A stretch of 31,694 bases of DNA. Origin: Lachnospiraceae bacterium UBA3732 (GTDB lineage Bacteria > Bacillota > Clostridia > Lachnospirales > Lachnospiraceae). Positions 15,635-23,804 of this stretch are shown here, piece by piece (within the stretch, counting starts at the first letter, position 1; each line of letters starts with the position of its first letter). The notes beneath the pieces are model-generated. The model saw only the letters and a program-made list of their open reading frames with translations. It was not told the DNA's origin and ran no database searches. The stretch lies in contig DFHD01000075.1 in assembly GCA_002372545.1 (NCBI GenBank), positions 1 to 31,694 of the forward strand, given 5' to 3'. Position numbers and translations under genes: made by a program.

Positions 15635-18133
15635 TTATAAGGCGTGAACCTGTTTTTGCCTCGCTGCCCCAGCCTCTGCCCTGACGTTAGCCTTTTCCTG
15701 TTTTTCTTTCGTCAGAAGAGCAACCTTCCGGAAGAATTCCGGTTCGGAAGTCTTCTTCAGAATATCAGACGGCGGAAGTCTGTGCAGCTCATTTTTAGCA
15801 GTAAACTCACGGACGCTGCTGCGGAGCGATTCATATTCCTTCGGATCGGTTATGCTTTCCAGCAGCCTGTTGTATCCATGCTCCAGCTTTGCCGTTCTCC
15901 GGCAGCTTTCGCTCAGAATGCGCTTCATGACAATGTCTGTTGCGGCGCCCAGCTTTTCCTCTTCGGTCAGCGGTACATGTGTTTTTTTCACACTAAGCAG
16001 CTTTTCCACTCCCTTTGCCGCTTCCTTAACCACCTTTGCGCCGGCCTCGAGATCCTTCATTCTTGCCTTCATGCCTCTGGTCAGATCATTTTCCAGTGCG
16101 ATCCGTTCAAGTTCGGGGTCTCTGTCCATCATGTTCAGCATCCGGGATGCCATTTCATGATACAGGATATATGCATTGTCCAGCTTATCGCTTTTTCTGA
16201 CATAGTTTCTGCAGTATTTGATCCCGGCAGCCAGGAGCTTCGCCAGAGGTTCTTTATTCCCTTCGCTGTATTCCTTCAGTGCCTGCTCCGCGGATGTACG
16301 GCCAAACTGGATCACGCCTTTATATTTGGCGATATCCTTTCCAAAGGTCTTTACTGCAGCCTTTTCCGAATATTCCGGCCCGGTAATGTCCGGGTCATAA
16401 ACAGTACCGTAGCTTCCTTTCATCCCTTCTTCCAGAGCTTCCCGGGTAAGTGCACCTGCGAAGGCGATTGCCGTAAAATCCTTATCGGCTATACCGTAAG
16501 GGATTCTTGTGGGACCTATGCTGGAATATTCCTTCCGGATACCGGGGAATTCCCTGATCCGGTCAGGTCTCTCCGGATCCGGGCTGAACACACCCTGCAT
16601 GGAAGAAGCATCGTATCTCGGCTCACGCCCGTAGATGTTTTCCAGGTTTTCCAGCTGTTTTTTATAGAAATCCGGAATCTCCGTACTGTTTTCCTGCGTT
16701 TTTTTCTGCTTTTCCTCACTGGCCTCCAGTGCGGCAAGCCTCAGTCTGTGGTATTCGCTTCCTTTTCTTCGTTTGACCTCCGGGGTGTAGTTTTCAGCCA
16801 TGATATAATCATCATCTCCGATGCCGGCCTTGCGGATGATATTGATCCGCTGGACCTCTGTCCGGAAGTCCGAAGGAAGCATGATATCGGACATGATCAG
16901 AAGCACATCGTTAACCCGTTTTCTCCCGAAGGGATGTCGGCGGACCTTTTCTCTTCCCCGGAGATAAGCCTTGCAGGCCTTGACCAGATGGACCCGGACG
17001 TCCTCTGCCTTTCCATGGTCAGCTGAGCTGACTCTGTATTCATAAAGCTTTAACAGCTTCATCAGCTTTTCATATTCAGGAGAATTGGTTTTGTGCCAGC
17101 CGATTTCCCAGCTTTTCTTTTCCCCCGTTCCTGTGGATTCGAGATCGGCGATCACTCCTCTAAGGAAATCCGCATCCCTCTCTTTTGCCCGGAAGGTGTT
17201 GATCGCACGCATTTCCGGATCGGAATTTACCATGAACGGCTTCGTCTGGGAAATCTCACCTCTGAAGTAGCTGTAATTTTCCCTCATGCTGTTTCGGGAA
17301 TACTGGAGAGCGATGTGCGGCCCCTCATTCATCATCCATTTGGAAAGCTCAGGGTCGCCGTCTGCGTTTATTCCGTTGGAGATCGCTTCTCCCAGATCGT
17401 AAAGCTCTCTTTCCGACGGTGGAAGCTCTTTCACAACCAGATCCTTTGTCCGGTTACGGAAGTTGATGAGATCCTCCTCGTTAAGCGCGGCATAATCCTC
17501 GCCGCCCCCGGCATTGGCTACATCACCCATCTGCAGGCGGGTATAAAGCTGACCCAGCGCGTTGCTGAAGTGATTATATCTCGTCATGCTCCTGCTGGTG
17601 ATATACATGGCCTTTTTTCTTCTGACCATCTCGGCATGCTCACGCTTCTCAGGCGTCATGGGGTTTTCAGGATCCTCCTCCACCGGCGGAATAGTCTGGA
17701 GATATTTTCTGTACTCCTTACCGATCTCCAGCTTGATCCGGACATCCAGAGAAGCCATGGTATCGAAGCTTGCATTTTTAGCTTCCTGCGTTCCATCCCC
17801 CACGATTTCCCTTTCCAGTTCACCGAGCATGGTATCTTCCGAAAGACTTTCCATTTCCGGTGAATTCAGCCTCTTCGACGGAAGTCCCAGCATCTTTCGC
17901 ATTTCGACTTCCGTTTCCCGGATGGAATTGCGTATTTCGGAGCTTATGGAGTCATCTTCCATTTCCTCCTTCATTTCATTGGAAAGAACATCAATATTGA
18001 TCGATGATAAAAAAGAAGCATAATGCAGATAATACCAAATTCTGTTCGCCAGATTCGTCTGCTGGCGAAACACGCGGAGAATCCGCTCTCTTTCCTCCGG
18101 GGAAAGCTGATTTGTTTCTCCATTCTGCGCCAT
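15635..18133 (-). CDS. Large unrecognised protein, 832 aa, paralogous in part to the protease-containing protein
   Basis: No signal peptide or membrane helix. Residues 1-310 are acidic, helical and unrecognised. Residues about 350-415 hold SPEYEKLM, then ACKAYLRGRE, then FGRKRVNDVLLIM. Residues about 550-675 hold DKDFTAIAFA, ALKEYSEGNKEPLAKLLAAG, ILYHEMASRM and NMMDRDPEL. Beyond that comes TDIVMKRIL. All of these recur in the same order in the 1368-aa protein, which adds a cysteine protease at its N-terminal side. The two are therefore paralogues over roughly 400 residues. The start at 18133 gives a 9-nt spacing from AGGAGG. An ATG at 18142 abuts that site directly. First gene of the operon with the 546-aa gene. 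Function unknown. Confidence 0.82.
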   Translation of the reverse strand: MAQNGETNQLSPEERERILRVFRQQTNLANRIWYYLHYASFLSSINIDVLSNEMKEEMEDDSISSEIRNSIRETEVEMRKMLGLPSKRLNSPEMESLSEDTMLGELEREIVGDGTQEAKNASFDTMASLDVRIKLEIGKEYRKYLQTIPPVEEDPENPMTPEKREHAEMVRRKKAMYITSRSMTRYNHFSNALGQLYTRLQMGDVANAGGGEDYAALNEEDLINFRNRTKDLVVKELPPSERELYDLGEAISNGINADGDPELSKWMMNEGPHIALQYSRNSMRENYSYFRGEISQTKPFMVNSDPEMRAINTFRAKERDADFLRGVIADLESTGTGEKKSWEIGWHKTNSPEYEKLMKLLKLYEYRVSSADHGKAEDVRVHLVKACKAYLRGREKVRRHPFGRKRVNDVLLIMSDIMLPSDFRTEVQRINIIRKAGIGDDDYIMAENYTPEVKRRKGSEYHRLRLAALEASEEKQKKTQENSTEIPDFYKKQLENLENIYGREPRYDASSMQGVFSPDPERPDRIREFPGIRKEYSSIGPTRIPYGIADKDFTAIAFAGALTREALEEGMKGSYGTVYDPDITGPEYSEKAAVKTFGKDIAKYKGVIQFGRTSAEQALKEYSEGNKEPLAKLLAAGIKYCRNYVRKSDKLDNAYILYHEMASRMLNMMDRDPELERIALENDLTRGMKARMKDLEAGAKVVKEAAKGVEKLLSVKKTHVPLTEEEKLGAATDIVMKRILSESCRRTAKLEHGYNRLLESITDPKEYESLRSSVREFTAKNELHRLPPSDILKKTSEPEFFRKVALLTKEKQEKANVRAEAGAARQKQVHAL

Positions 18134-18163
18134 ATTACCCATCCTCCTGAGTCAGAAATATTT

Positions 18164-18228
18164 TATACTATATCGTGAAAATGTCATGATCAGAATCTGA
18201 AAAACCTTCTTTCTCACGATATAGTATA
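18164..18228 (-). repeat. 15-bp perfect inverted repeat in the 832-aa gene leader
   Basis: TATACTATATCGTGA at 18164-18178 and its exact complement at 18214-18228 flank 35 bp that itself contains TCAGA/TCTGA. In the minus-strand transcript this would be a long hairpin ending about 20 nt before the ribosome binding site. A second possible promoter (TTCAAA, 17 bp, extended -10 TGGTATACT) overlaps its upstream arm, so the arms could also be protein-binding sites. No T run follows, so it is not a simple terminator. Confidence 0.75.
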
Positions 18229-18254
18229 CCACATCCCGCTCGCATTTTGAAAGA

Positions 18255-18290
18255 ATTATAATACGACCACAGCAACAAAAGCGTAACAAA
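18255..18290 (-). promoter_or_regulatory. Cluster promoter C: direct-repeat operator plus -10 box
   Basis: On the minus strand TTTGTTACGCTTTTGTTGC (18272-18290), identical over 19 bp to copy A, is followed after exactly 11 bp by a perfect TATAAT (18255-18260). The -35 position holds no TTGACA-like hexamer. It drives the operon of the 832-aa and 546-aa genes. Confidence 0.82.
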
Positions 18291-18300
18291 TATTTTCGTT

Positions 18301-18330
18301 TTTACAACTCCCCCTGTTCTATGCTATCAT
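18301..18330 (+). promoter_or_regulatory. Promoter of the SulP transporter gene
   Basis: TTTACA (18301-18306), 18-bp spacer, TATCAT (18325-18330) with the extended -10 element TGC just before it. It diverges from cluster promoter C, whose operator lies about 10 bp away, so the two could interfere. The 318 bp between the divergent start codons are explained by these promoters and the inverted repeat. Confidence 0.7.
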
Positions 18331-18451
18331 GGATACAGTTAATTACCATTCGGTCATCCGAAATCCGGACTTTTCCGGCCTGCCTGTTCACCCGGCTGCC
18401 CTGCCTGAAAAGGATTTCTATACAGATCGGATCACCGGGGAAGGCGGTAAC

Positions 18452-20515
18452 ATGAAAAAAATACTGATCAGTCTTCCGGAAAAGCTTTCACCTGCCGGCG
18501 TTTTCCGGGACATTCTTGCCGGCCTCATTATTGCACTGGTATCCATTCCCATTTCCATGGGCTATGCGGATATATCCGGACTTCCTATGGTGAAGGGACT
18601 GTACGGGTCTCTTCTTCCCATTCTGGTCTTCGGACTTCTTACCTCAACTAAAAACTTCGTATTCGGCGTTGACGCCGCTCCCGCCGCTCTTATTGCCGGA
18701 ACCCTCTCCACTCTGGGCATAGCCGGAAGCGAGGCGGAACGTGCTGTACCCGTGCTGGCCATATTTACAACAGGCTGGCTCCTTCTCTTCGGCCTTTTCC
18801 GGGCGGGAAGGATCGTCCGGTATATTTCCACGCCGGTCATGGGCGGCTTTATCACCGGTATCTGCTTTACCATTATCCTTATGCAGCTGCCCAAGCTCTG
18901 GAACGGCCGCGCGGGTACAGGAGAGCTTTTTCATCTCTTTCCGCACATTGCCGGGGAGCTGAAGGAATTTCATCTTCTTTCCTTTATTCTTGGTATCGGC
19001 ACCATACTGGTGATCCTTATCATGAAACGGATCCTGCCGGGACTTCCCATGACGGCCGTGATCATGATCGTTTTCGCCCTTCTTTCCGGACCGCTGGGTC
19101 TCCCTGAAAAGGGCGTACGGATGCTTCCGGAAACCGCCTCCGGCCTGCCGGAGTTCAGCATTCCGGTTTTCCGGCTCCATGATCTTTCCACTCTGGTTTT
19201 CCCGGCGCTGACTCTTGCCCTTGTGATCACAGCAGAAACGCTTCTCGCCTCCCGGCAGAACGCCCTCACGGATGGCGAGGATATTCTGCCCAACCGGGAA
19301 ATATTTTCCTATGCTGCGGCAAATCTCTTATCCGGGCTTTCCGGCTCCTGCCCGGTGAACGGCAGTGTTTCCCGTACAGGTATTGCCCGATCCTTTGGTG
19401 CGCGCTCCCAGATCATGTCCCTTTCCGCAGCAGGCTTTATGTCTGTTATTCTCCTGTTCTGTACCGGTATGATCGCGCATCTTCCCGTGCCCGTTCTCAC
19501 CGGCATCGTGATCTCCGCCCTGATCAGCGCATCCGAGCTGCATCTGGCCATCCGTCTTCTGGCGCAGTCCAGAAAGGAGCTCTTTATCTTTCTTTCTGCT
19601 TTCTTCGGCGTACTGATCTTCGGCACGGTAAGAGGCGTTGCCATAGGCGTGGGGCTCTCCTTTATAGATGTCCTTATTCAGACCGTTACGCCGCCCCGTT
19701 CCTTTCTCGGCTGTATTCCCGGACGGGAAGGCTTTTATAACCTGGAGCGGCATAAAAACGCTCATCCCATTGCAGGAACCGTGATCTACCGGTTTAACGG
19801 AACGCTGTTCTTTGCCAATATCGATCTCTTTCAGCAGGATATTGAACGCGCTATTAGGCCGGATACCCAACAGGTCATTGTATATGCCAGCGGAATGAGC
19901 AGGCTGGATATTTCCGCAGCTGACAGACTCCTGCTGATTTCCCGCAATCTGAAAAAGAAGGGAATCCGTTTCTTTATCACCGAGCAGGACGGCCATATCA
20001 ACGAATACCTGCATCTTTTCGGAGCCGATGAGCTGCTGGCCGGCGGCGTATGCCGTATCTCCCTGGATACCGCTCTCCGGGCGGCCGGCCTCTACCCGCC
20101 TTATCCGCTGGAGCTTTCCGGGGAAGCGGTAATGGAATCCAATGTACTGACGGAAATTCATGATGAGCTGGAATGGGCCTTCCCCGGACGATCGGAGGAG
20201 ATCAAAAAGCTGATTTTTCAGGAAATCGTGGAAAGACTGGAAACAGAAATGGATCCGGAGAATATCGACGGACTCCTGACGGCGGAGCGGTCTACCCAGT
20301 GGGGACGCCTTTCCTATATGGACGAGGACGAATTCCTCCACTATCTGACCCTTTATTACAGCAATAAAAAGAATGCTTCCCCGGAAAAGAGGAAGCAGCT
20401 TCTGGATGTGATCGAAAAACGCCGCACCATGCTGATGCGGCACGCCTCAGCCCGGGATCCCGGAGCAGAGGAAAAGATTCTGGAAAGAAGAAAAACCTAT
20501 AAAGAGATCATCTGA
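18452..20515 (+). CDS. SulP family anion transporter with STAS domain and C-terminal extension
   Basis: Membrane permease of the SLC26/SulP family, which move sulfate, bicarbonate or other anions. The start of the membrane domain is typical (FRDILAGLIIALVSIPISMGYA). About a dozen hydrophobic segments run to roughly residue 430, including the NGSVSRTGIA region. A STAS domain occupies about residues 440-530 (VYASGMSRLDISAADRLL). After it comes a charged helical tail of about 150 residues (DELEWAFPG, LTLYYSNKKN) that is unusual for the family and that I do not recognise. The start at 18452 is chosen because the promoter predicts transcription from about 18337, which excludes the ATG at 18329. 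The ribosome binding site (AAGGCGG) is moderate. The transported ion is unknown. Confidence 0.88.
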   Translation: MKKILISLPEKLSPAGVFRDILAGLIIALVSIPISMGYADISGLPMVKGLYGSLLPILVFGLLTSTKNFVFGVDAAPAALIAGTLSTLGIAGSEAERAVPVLAIFTTGWLLLFGLFRAGRIVRYISTPVMGGFITGICFTIILMQLPKLWNGRAGTGELFHLFPHIAGELKEFHLLSFILGIGTILVILIMKRILPGLPMTAVIMIVFALLSGPLGLPEKGVRMLPETASGLPEFSIPVFRLHDLSTLVFPALTLALVITAETLLASRQNALTDGEDILPNREIFSYAAANLLSGLSGSCPVNGSVSRTGIARSFGARSQIMSLSAAGFMSVILLFCTGMIAHLPVPVLTGIVISALISASELHLAIRLLAQSRKELFIFLSAFFGVLIFGTVRGVAIGVGLSFIDVLIQTVTPPRSFLGCIPGREGFYNLERHKNAHPIAGTVIYRFNGTLFFANIDLFQQDIERAIRPDTQQVIVYASGMSRLDISAADRLLLISRNLKKKGIRFFITEQDGHINEYLHLFGADELLAGGVCRISLDTALRAAGLYPPYPLELSGEAVMESNVLTEIHDELEWAFPGRSEEIKKLIFQEIVERLETEMDPENIDGLLTAERSTQWGRLSYMDEDEFLHYLTLYYSNKKNASPEKRKQLLDVIEKRRTMLMRHASARDPGAEEKILERRKTYKEII

Positions 20516-21014
20516 TCAGACCGGCCAGCTTCTTTGCCAGCCAGCAAAGGAGCGCAGCAAGCAGAATGCCCGAAAGGGAACCGGCCGTATCAATACACAT
20601 ATCCCGGATCTCGCAGGAGCGGCCGGGAACAAAGGATTGATGGATCTCATCCGAAACCGCATAAAGAGCGGCTGTGCCGAGGGCAAGAAGAGCATTACGG
20701 TGAAATTTCCTCTTTTCCGCACTCCAGCTGCCCAGAAGCAGCATACCCAGGAGAAGAAATTCCAGGAAATGCGCGCACTTGCGGATGATGGCCTCTATGC
20801 TTTCCGCAAAGGCCTCCTTTTCTCCCGCATCCAGGCTTTTGAAGCCAGGCCGGATGATCCGGGCGACCCGGTAACTGACACTGATGCTCTGCTCGGAGGA
20901 GTCATACGCCCCCTGAGAGGAAAACCAGAATATCAGTCCCATCATTCCCGCAGCCAGGATTGCAAAAAGAATGCGGCGTATATTTTCTTTACTATTTTTG
21001 CTGAAATTATCCAT
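20508..21014 (-). CDS. VanZ-like membrane protein
   Basis: Small integral membrane protein of 168 residues with an N-terminal membrane helix (ILFAILAAGMMGLIFWFSSQ). The VanZ-family signatures are RKCAHFLEFLLLGMLLLG, SDEIHQSFVPGR and DMCIDTAGSLSG. VanZ itself gives low-level teicoplanin resistance, but most family members, including stand-alone ones like this, have no proven role. No van genes are nearby. Its 3' end overlaps the SulP gene by 8 bp in tail-to-tail orientation, and its start is 28 bp from the divergent rlmH start. Confidence 0.88.
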   Translation of the reverse strand: MDNFSKNSKENIRRILFAILAAGMMGLIFWFSSQGAYDSSEQSISVSYRVARIIRPGFKSLDAGEKEAFAESIEAIIRKCAHFLEFLLLGMLLLGSWSAEKRKFHRNALLALGTAALYAVSDEIHQSFVPGRSCEIRDMCIDTAGSLSGILLAALLCWLAKKLAGLIR

Positions 21015-21042
21015 ATATCACTCTGATAAAAAAGGAGAATCC

Positions 21043-21534
21043 ATGAAGATCACACTCATCACTGTCGGAAAGATTAAGGAAAGCTATTTCCGGGATGCCA
21101 TTGCGGAATATAAAAAGCGGCTTTCCCGTTACGGAAGCCTGAACATTGTCGAGGTGCCGGACGAGGCGACGCCGGACAGCGCCTCTCCTGCCGAGGAGAA
21201 TGAGATCCGTCAAAAAGAGGGAGACCGCATCTTAAAGGCCGTCTCCCCTCTTCGAAATCCCGAAACACTTGTTACCGCCCTGGCCATTGAAGGAAAATCC
21301 TTTTCCTCAGAGGAGCTGAGTACCCTTCTTTCCCGGAAAATGACGGGCGGCGTCAGTCACTTTGTATTCATCATCGGCGGTTCGCTGGGGCTCTCTCCGG
21401 AGGTACTCCGATCGGCAGATCTTCTCATGAGCTTTTCCCGGATGACCTTTCCGCACCAGCTGATGCGGGTCATCCTTCTCGAACAGATTTACCGGGGAAT
21501 CCGCATCATGCGGAACGAACCCTATCATAAATGA
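21043..21534 (+). CDS. rlmH: 23S rRNA pseudouridine-1915 N3-methyltransferase RlmH
   Basis: SPOUT-class methyltransferase that methylates pseudouridine 1915 in helix 69 of 23S rRNA, using S-adenosylmethionine. The 163-residue length is standard (about 159). The diagnostic segments are KITLITVGKIKESYF at the N-terminus, FIIGGSLGLSPEVL (SAM-binding knot) and SFSRMTFPHQLMRVILLEQI followed by the terminal RNEPYHK. AAAGGAGAATCC precedes the ATG at 21043. The frame stays open upstream to 20971 inside vanZ but without a ribosome binding site. It converges on the PurF-like gene with 13 bp between the stops. Confidence 0.96.
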   Translation: MKITLITVGKIKESYFRDAIAEYKKRLSRYGSLNIVEVPDEATPDSASPAEENEIRQKEGDRILKAVSPLRNPETLVTALAIEGKSFSSEELSTLLSRKMTGGVSHFVFIIGGSLGLSPEVLRSADLLMSFSRMTFPHQLMRVILLEQIYRGIRIMRNEPYHK

Positions 21535-21547
21535 TCCGTCCAAAGGT

Positions 21548-22966
21548 TCACTCTCTGCCGTCCCAGCAATAGGTGCAGAGCTTTTCCTTCGGAATCCCCG
21601 TTGCTGCGATCATATCATCCAGACGGTTAAAGGCAAGGCTGGTGAAATTCAGCTTCTTGCAGATATTATCCAGCATCTTATGATAGCGGTCGGAATCCGG
21701 ATTGGCATAATCATCCAGAATGGTACGGTCAACCTTCTCTCCCTCTTCTTCAGCGATCACCTGACGGGCGATCAGCTCCATTTCGGAATTGGACCGGGAG
21801 AAGTTGATGTACTTGCATCCGAAAAGCAGCGGCGGACAAGCCGGACGGATATGCACCTCGCTGGCTCCGCTCTCAAATAGATATTCCGTTGTTTCCCGAA
21901 GCTGTGTCCCTCTGACAATACTGTCATCGATCAAAAGGAGCCTCTTTCCGTCGATCAGCTCATGCACGGGGATCAGCTTCATCCTGGCGATCAGGTTACG
22001 CTTTGTCTGATGCGTCGGCATGAAGGACCGGGGCCAGGTGGGCGTATATTTCACAAATGGACGGCTGAAGGGAATGCCGGAGGCATTGGAATAGCCGATG
22101 GCGTGGGCCGTACCGGAATCCGGAACGCCGGCGACCACATCGATCTCATCACGGGTGAATCCGTCCCGCTCTGCCAGCTTCGCACCGCAGTTATAACGCA
22201 TGGATTCCACCGTTACTCCCTCGTAGCAGGATGTGGGGTAGCCGTAATACACCCAGAGGAAGGTACAGATCCGCATCTTCTTTCCGGGCTGGACCAGAGT
22301 CGTTACAGCCTCAGGCGTGATCACACAGATTTCCCCGGGGCCGAGCTCCTTCACATTTTTATAGCCCAGATTCAGATAAGCAAAGGATTCAAAGGAGGCG
22401 CAGTAGCCTTCTTTTTTCTTTCCGATCACCAGCGGGGTTCTGCCGTACTTATCTCTTGCACAGTATATTCCCTTTGGCGTAAGGACAAGGATCGACATGG
22501 AGCCTTCGATCATTTCCTGGGCATAGGTGATCCCCTCAACCAGATTATCCTTCTGGTTGATCAGCGTAGCCGTAAGCTCCGTCTTATTGATGTCTCCCCC
22601 GCTCATTTCCAGAAAATGTGTATTATCCTTATGGAAGATGGTATCCACGATCTGGTCAGTATTGTTGACCTTGCCCACCGTACAGATGGCATAGGTGCCA
22701 TGATGGGATCTTACGATCAGTGGCTGCGGATCGTAATCGGAAATGCTGCCGATGCCCAGGCAGCCCTCCATCTCCTTCAGGTCTCTGTCGAATTTGCTCC
22801 GGAACGGCGTATTCTCAATATTGTGAATGGCCCGGTTAAAGCCCTTTTCACTGTCATAAACCGCCATACCGGCTCTTCTTGTACCCAGATGGGAATGATA
22901 GTCCGTTCCGTAAAACAGGTCAAAAAGACAATCCTCTTTCAATGCTGTTGCAAAAAATCCGCCCAT
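21548..22966 (-). CDS. Amidophosphoribosyltransferase (PurF) paralogue lacking the glutaminase nucleophile
   Basis: The protein has 472 residues and the overall PurF architecture. PurF makes phosphoribosylamine from PRPP and ammonia released from glutamine by an N-terminal catalytic Cys. Here the sequence begins MGGFFATALKED, so Gly stands where that Cys should be. The usual HxRYSTxG and NGxLxN glutaminase segments are replaced (GIGSISDYDPQP, VGKVNNT). The PRPP motif is intact (LLLIDDSIVRGT, residues 343-354). Cys residues C234, C384, C464 and C467 match the four Fe-S ligands of the Bacillus subtilis enzyme. The start is firm (GAAGGAGACTGAAA). It lies 15 bp after mrp. It is either an ammonia-dependent enzyme or has a different, perhaps regulatory, role. 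Confidence 0.88.
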   Translation of the reverse strand: MGGFFATALKEDCLFDLFYGTDYHSHLGTRRAGMAVYDSEKGFNRAIHNIENTPFRSKFDRDLKEMEGCLGIGSISDYDPQPLIVRSHHGTYAICTVGKVNNTDQIVDTIFHKDNTHFLEMSGGDINKTELTATLINQKDNLVEGITYAQEMIEGSMSILVLTPKGIYCARDKYGRTPLVIGKKKEGYCASFESFAYLNLGYKNVKELGPGEICVITPEAVTTLVQPGKKMRICTFLWVYYGYPTSCYEGVTVESMRYNCGAKLAERDGFTRDEIDVVAGVPDSGTAHAIGYSNASGIPFSRPFVKYTPTWPRSFMPTHQTKRNLIARMKLIPVHELIDGKRLLLIDDSIVRGTQLRETTEYLFESGASEVHIRPACPPLLFGCKYINFSRSNSEMELIARQVIAEEEGEKVDRTILDDYANPDSDRYHKMLDNICKKLNFTSLAFNRLDDMIAATGIPKEKLCTYCWDGRE

Positions 22967-22981
22967 TTTCAGTCTCCTTCT

Positions 22982-23764
22982 TTAATTCATGATCTGTTCC
23001 AGAAACGGCATCACTGCCGAATCATCTGCTTCTTCTATTCTGCCGCTGTCCGCAAGACCGGTAAGGCCCGGATCCATGCCCAGCGCAAGGTATGCAGGAA
23101 TTCCATATTGGCCGGCCAGCTCTCTGCCCCTTGCCGGACCAAAGAGATCATGCCGTTTGCCGCAGTCCGGGCAGGTATAGTAAGCCATATTTTCCACAAG
23201 GCCGGACAAAGGAACCAGCATCTTTTTGGTCATATCCACGGCCTTCTCCACGATCCCCCTGACCAGCGTCTGGGGAGTGGTGACCATTACTGTACTCTTT
23301 ACGGGAATAGACTGATAAACCGTCAGCGGTACATCACCGGTTCCCGGCGGCATATCCACGAACATAACGTCGATTTCGCCCCAGTGAACCTCTGTCCAGA
23401 ACTGCTTTACCACGCCGGCGATCATGGGGCCGCGCCAGATCACGCTGTCCTGTACCCTGTCCAAAAGGAAATTCATGGACATGACCCGGATGCCCCCGGC
23501 GCTGACAAGGGGCAGAAGCCCACCGTCCTCCGCTGCCTCCGGTCTTCCCTCCAGCCCGAACATGCCGGGGATGGATGGTCCGGTGATATCTGCATCCAGT
23601 ATTGCAGTCCTGAGTCCCTTTTTCGCTGCTGCCACAGCAAGAAGAGCTGTTACCATGGATTTACCCACGCCGCCCTTTCCGCTGGCCACGCCGATCACCT
23701 GTTTCACTTCGGTGCCCGGCTTTGTCTTTTCCTGAAAAGCTGAAAAATCCACCTGATGCGCCAT
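22982..23764 (-). CDS. Mrp/NBP35 (ApbC) family Fe-S cluster carrier ATPase
   Basis: P-loop ATPase of 260 residues that carries and inserts Fe-S clusters in related systems. The deviant Walker A is GKGGVGKS (29-36). The switch region DADITGPSIPGMFG and VDMPPGTGDVPLTVYQ are typical of Mrp. C198 and C201 in YTCPDCGKRH are the bridging cluster ligands. There is no N-terminal DUF59-like domain. The following gene 15 bp away keeps four putative Fe-S ligands, so a dedicated maturation partnership is a reasonable inference. The ribosome binding site AGGGAG lies somewhat far from the ATG. Confidence 0.93.
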   Translation of the reverse strand: MAHQVDFSAFQEKTKPGTEVKQVIGVASGKGGVGKSMVTALLAVAAAKKGLRTAILDADITGPSIPGMFGLEGRPEAAEDGGLLPLVSAGGIRVMSMNFLLDRVQDSVIWRGPMIAGVVKQFWTEVHWGEIDVMFVDMPPGTGDVPLTVYQSIPVKSTVMVTTPQTLVRGIVEKAVDMTKKMLVPLSGLVENMAYYTCPDCGKRHDLFGPARGRELAGQYGIPAYLALGMDPGLTGLADSGRIEEADDSAVMPFLEQIMN

Positions 23765-23804
23765 ATACGATACTCCCTAACACGAAAACCCGGCGTTCCT
23801 ATAA

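Noticed and set aside
18164..18228. Possible miniature mobile element or IS end
   Set aside because: The arms are only 15 bp, no transposase is nearby, and no flanking target duplication is visible. A leader or operator structure is simpler.
20508..21014. Glycopeptide resistance locus based on VanZ similarity
   Set aside because: No vanA/B-type ligase, VanH, VanX or VanRS gene is present. Stand-alone VanZ-like proteins are common.
21962..23743. Open frame of 593 codons opposite the PurF-like and Mrp genes
   Set aside because: It crosses two well-supported genes on the other strand and resembles no protein family.
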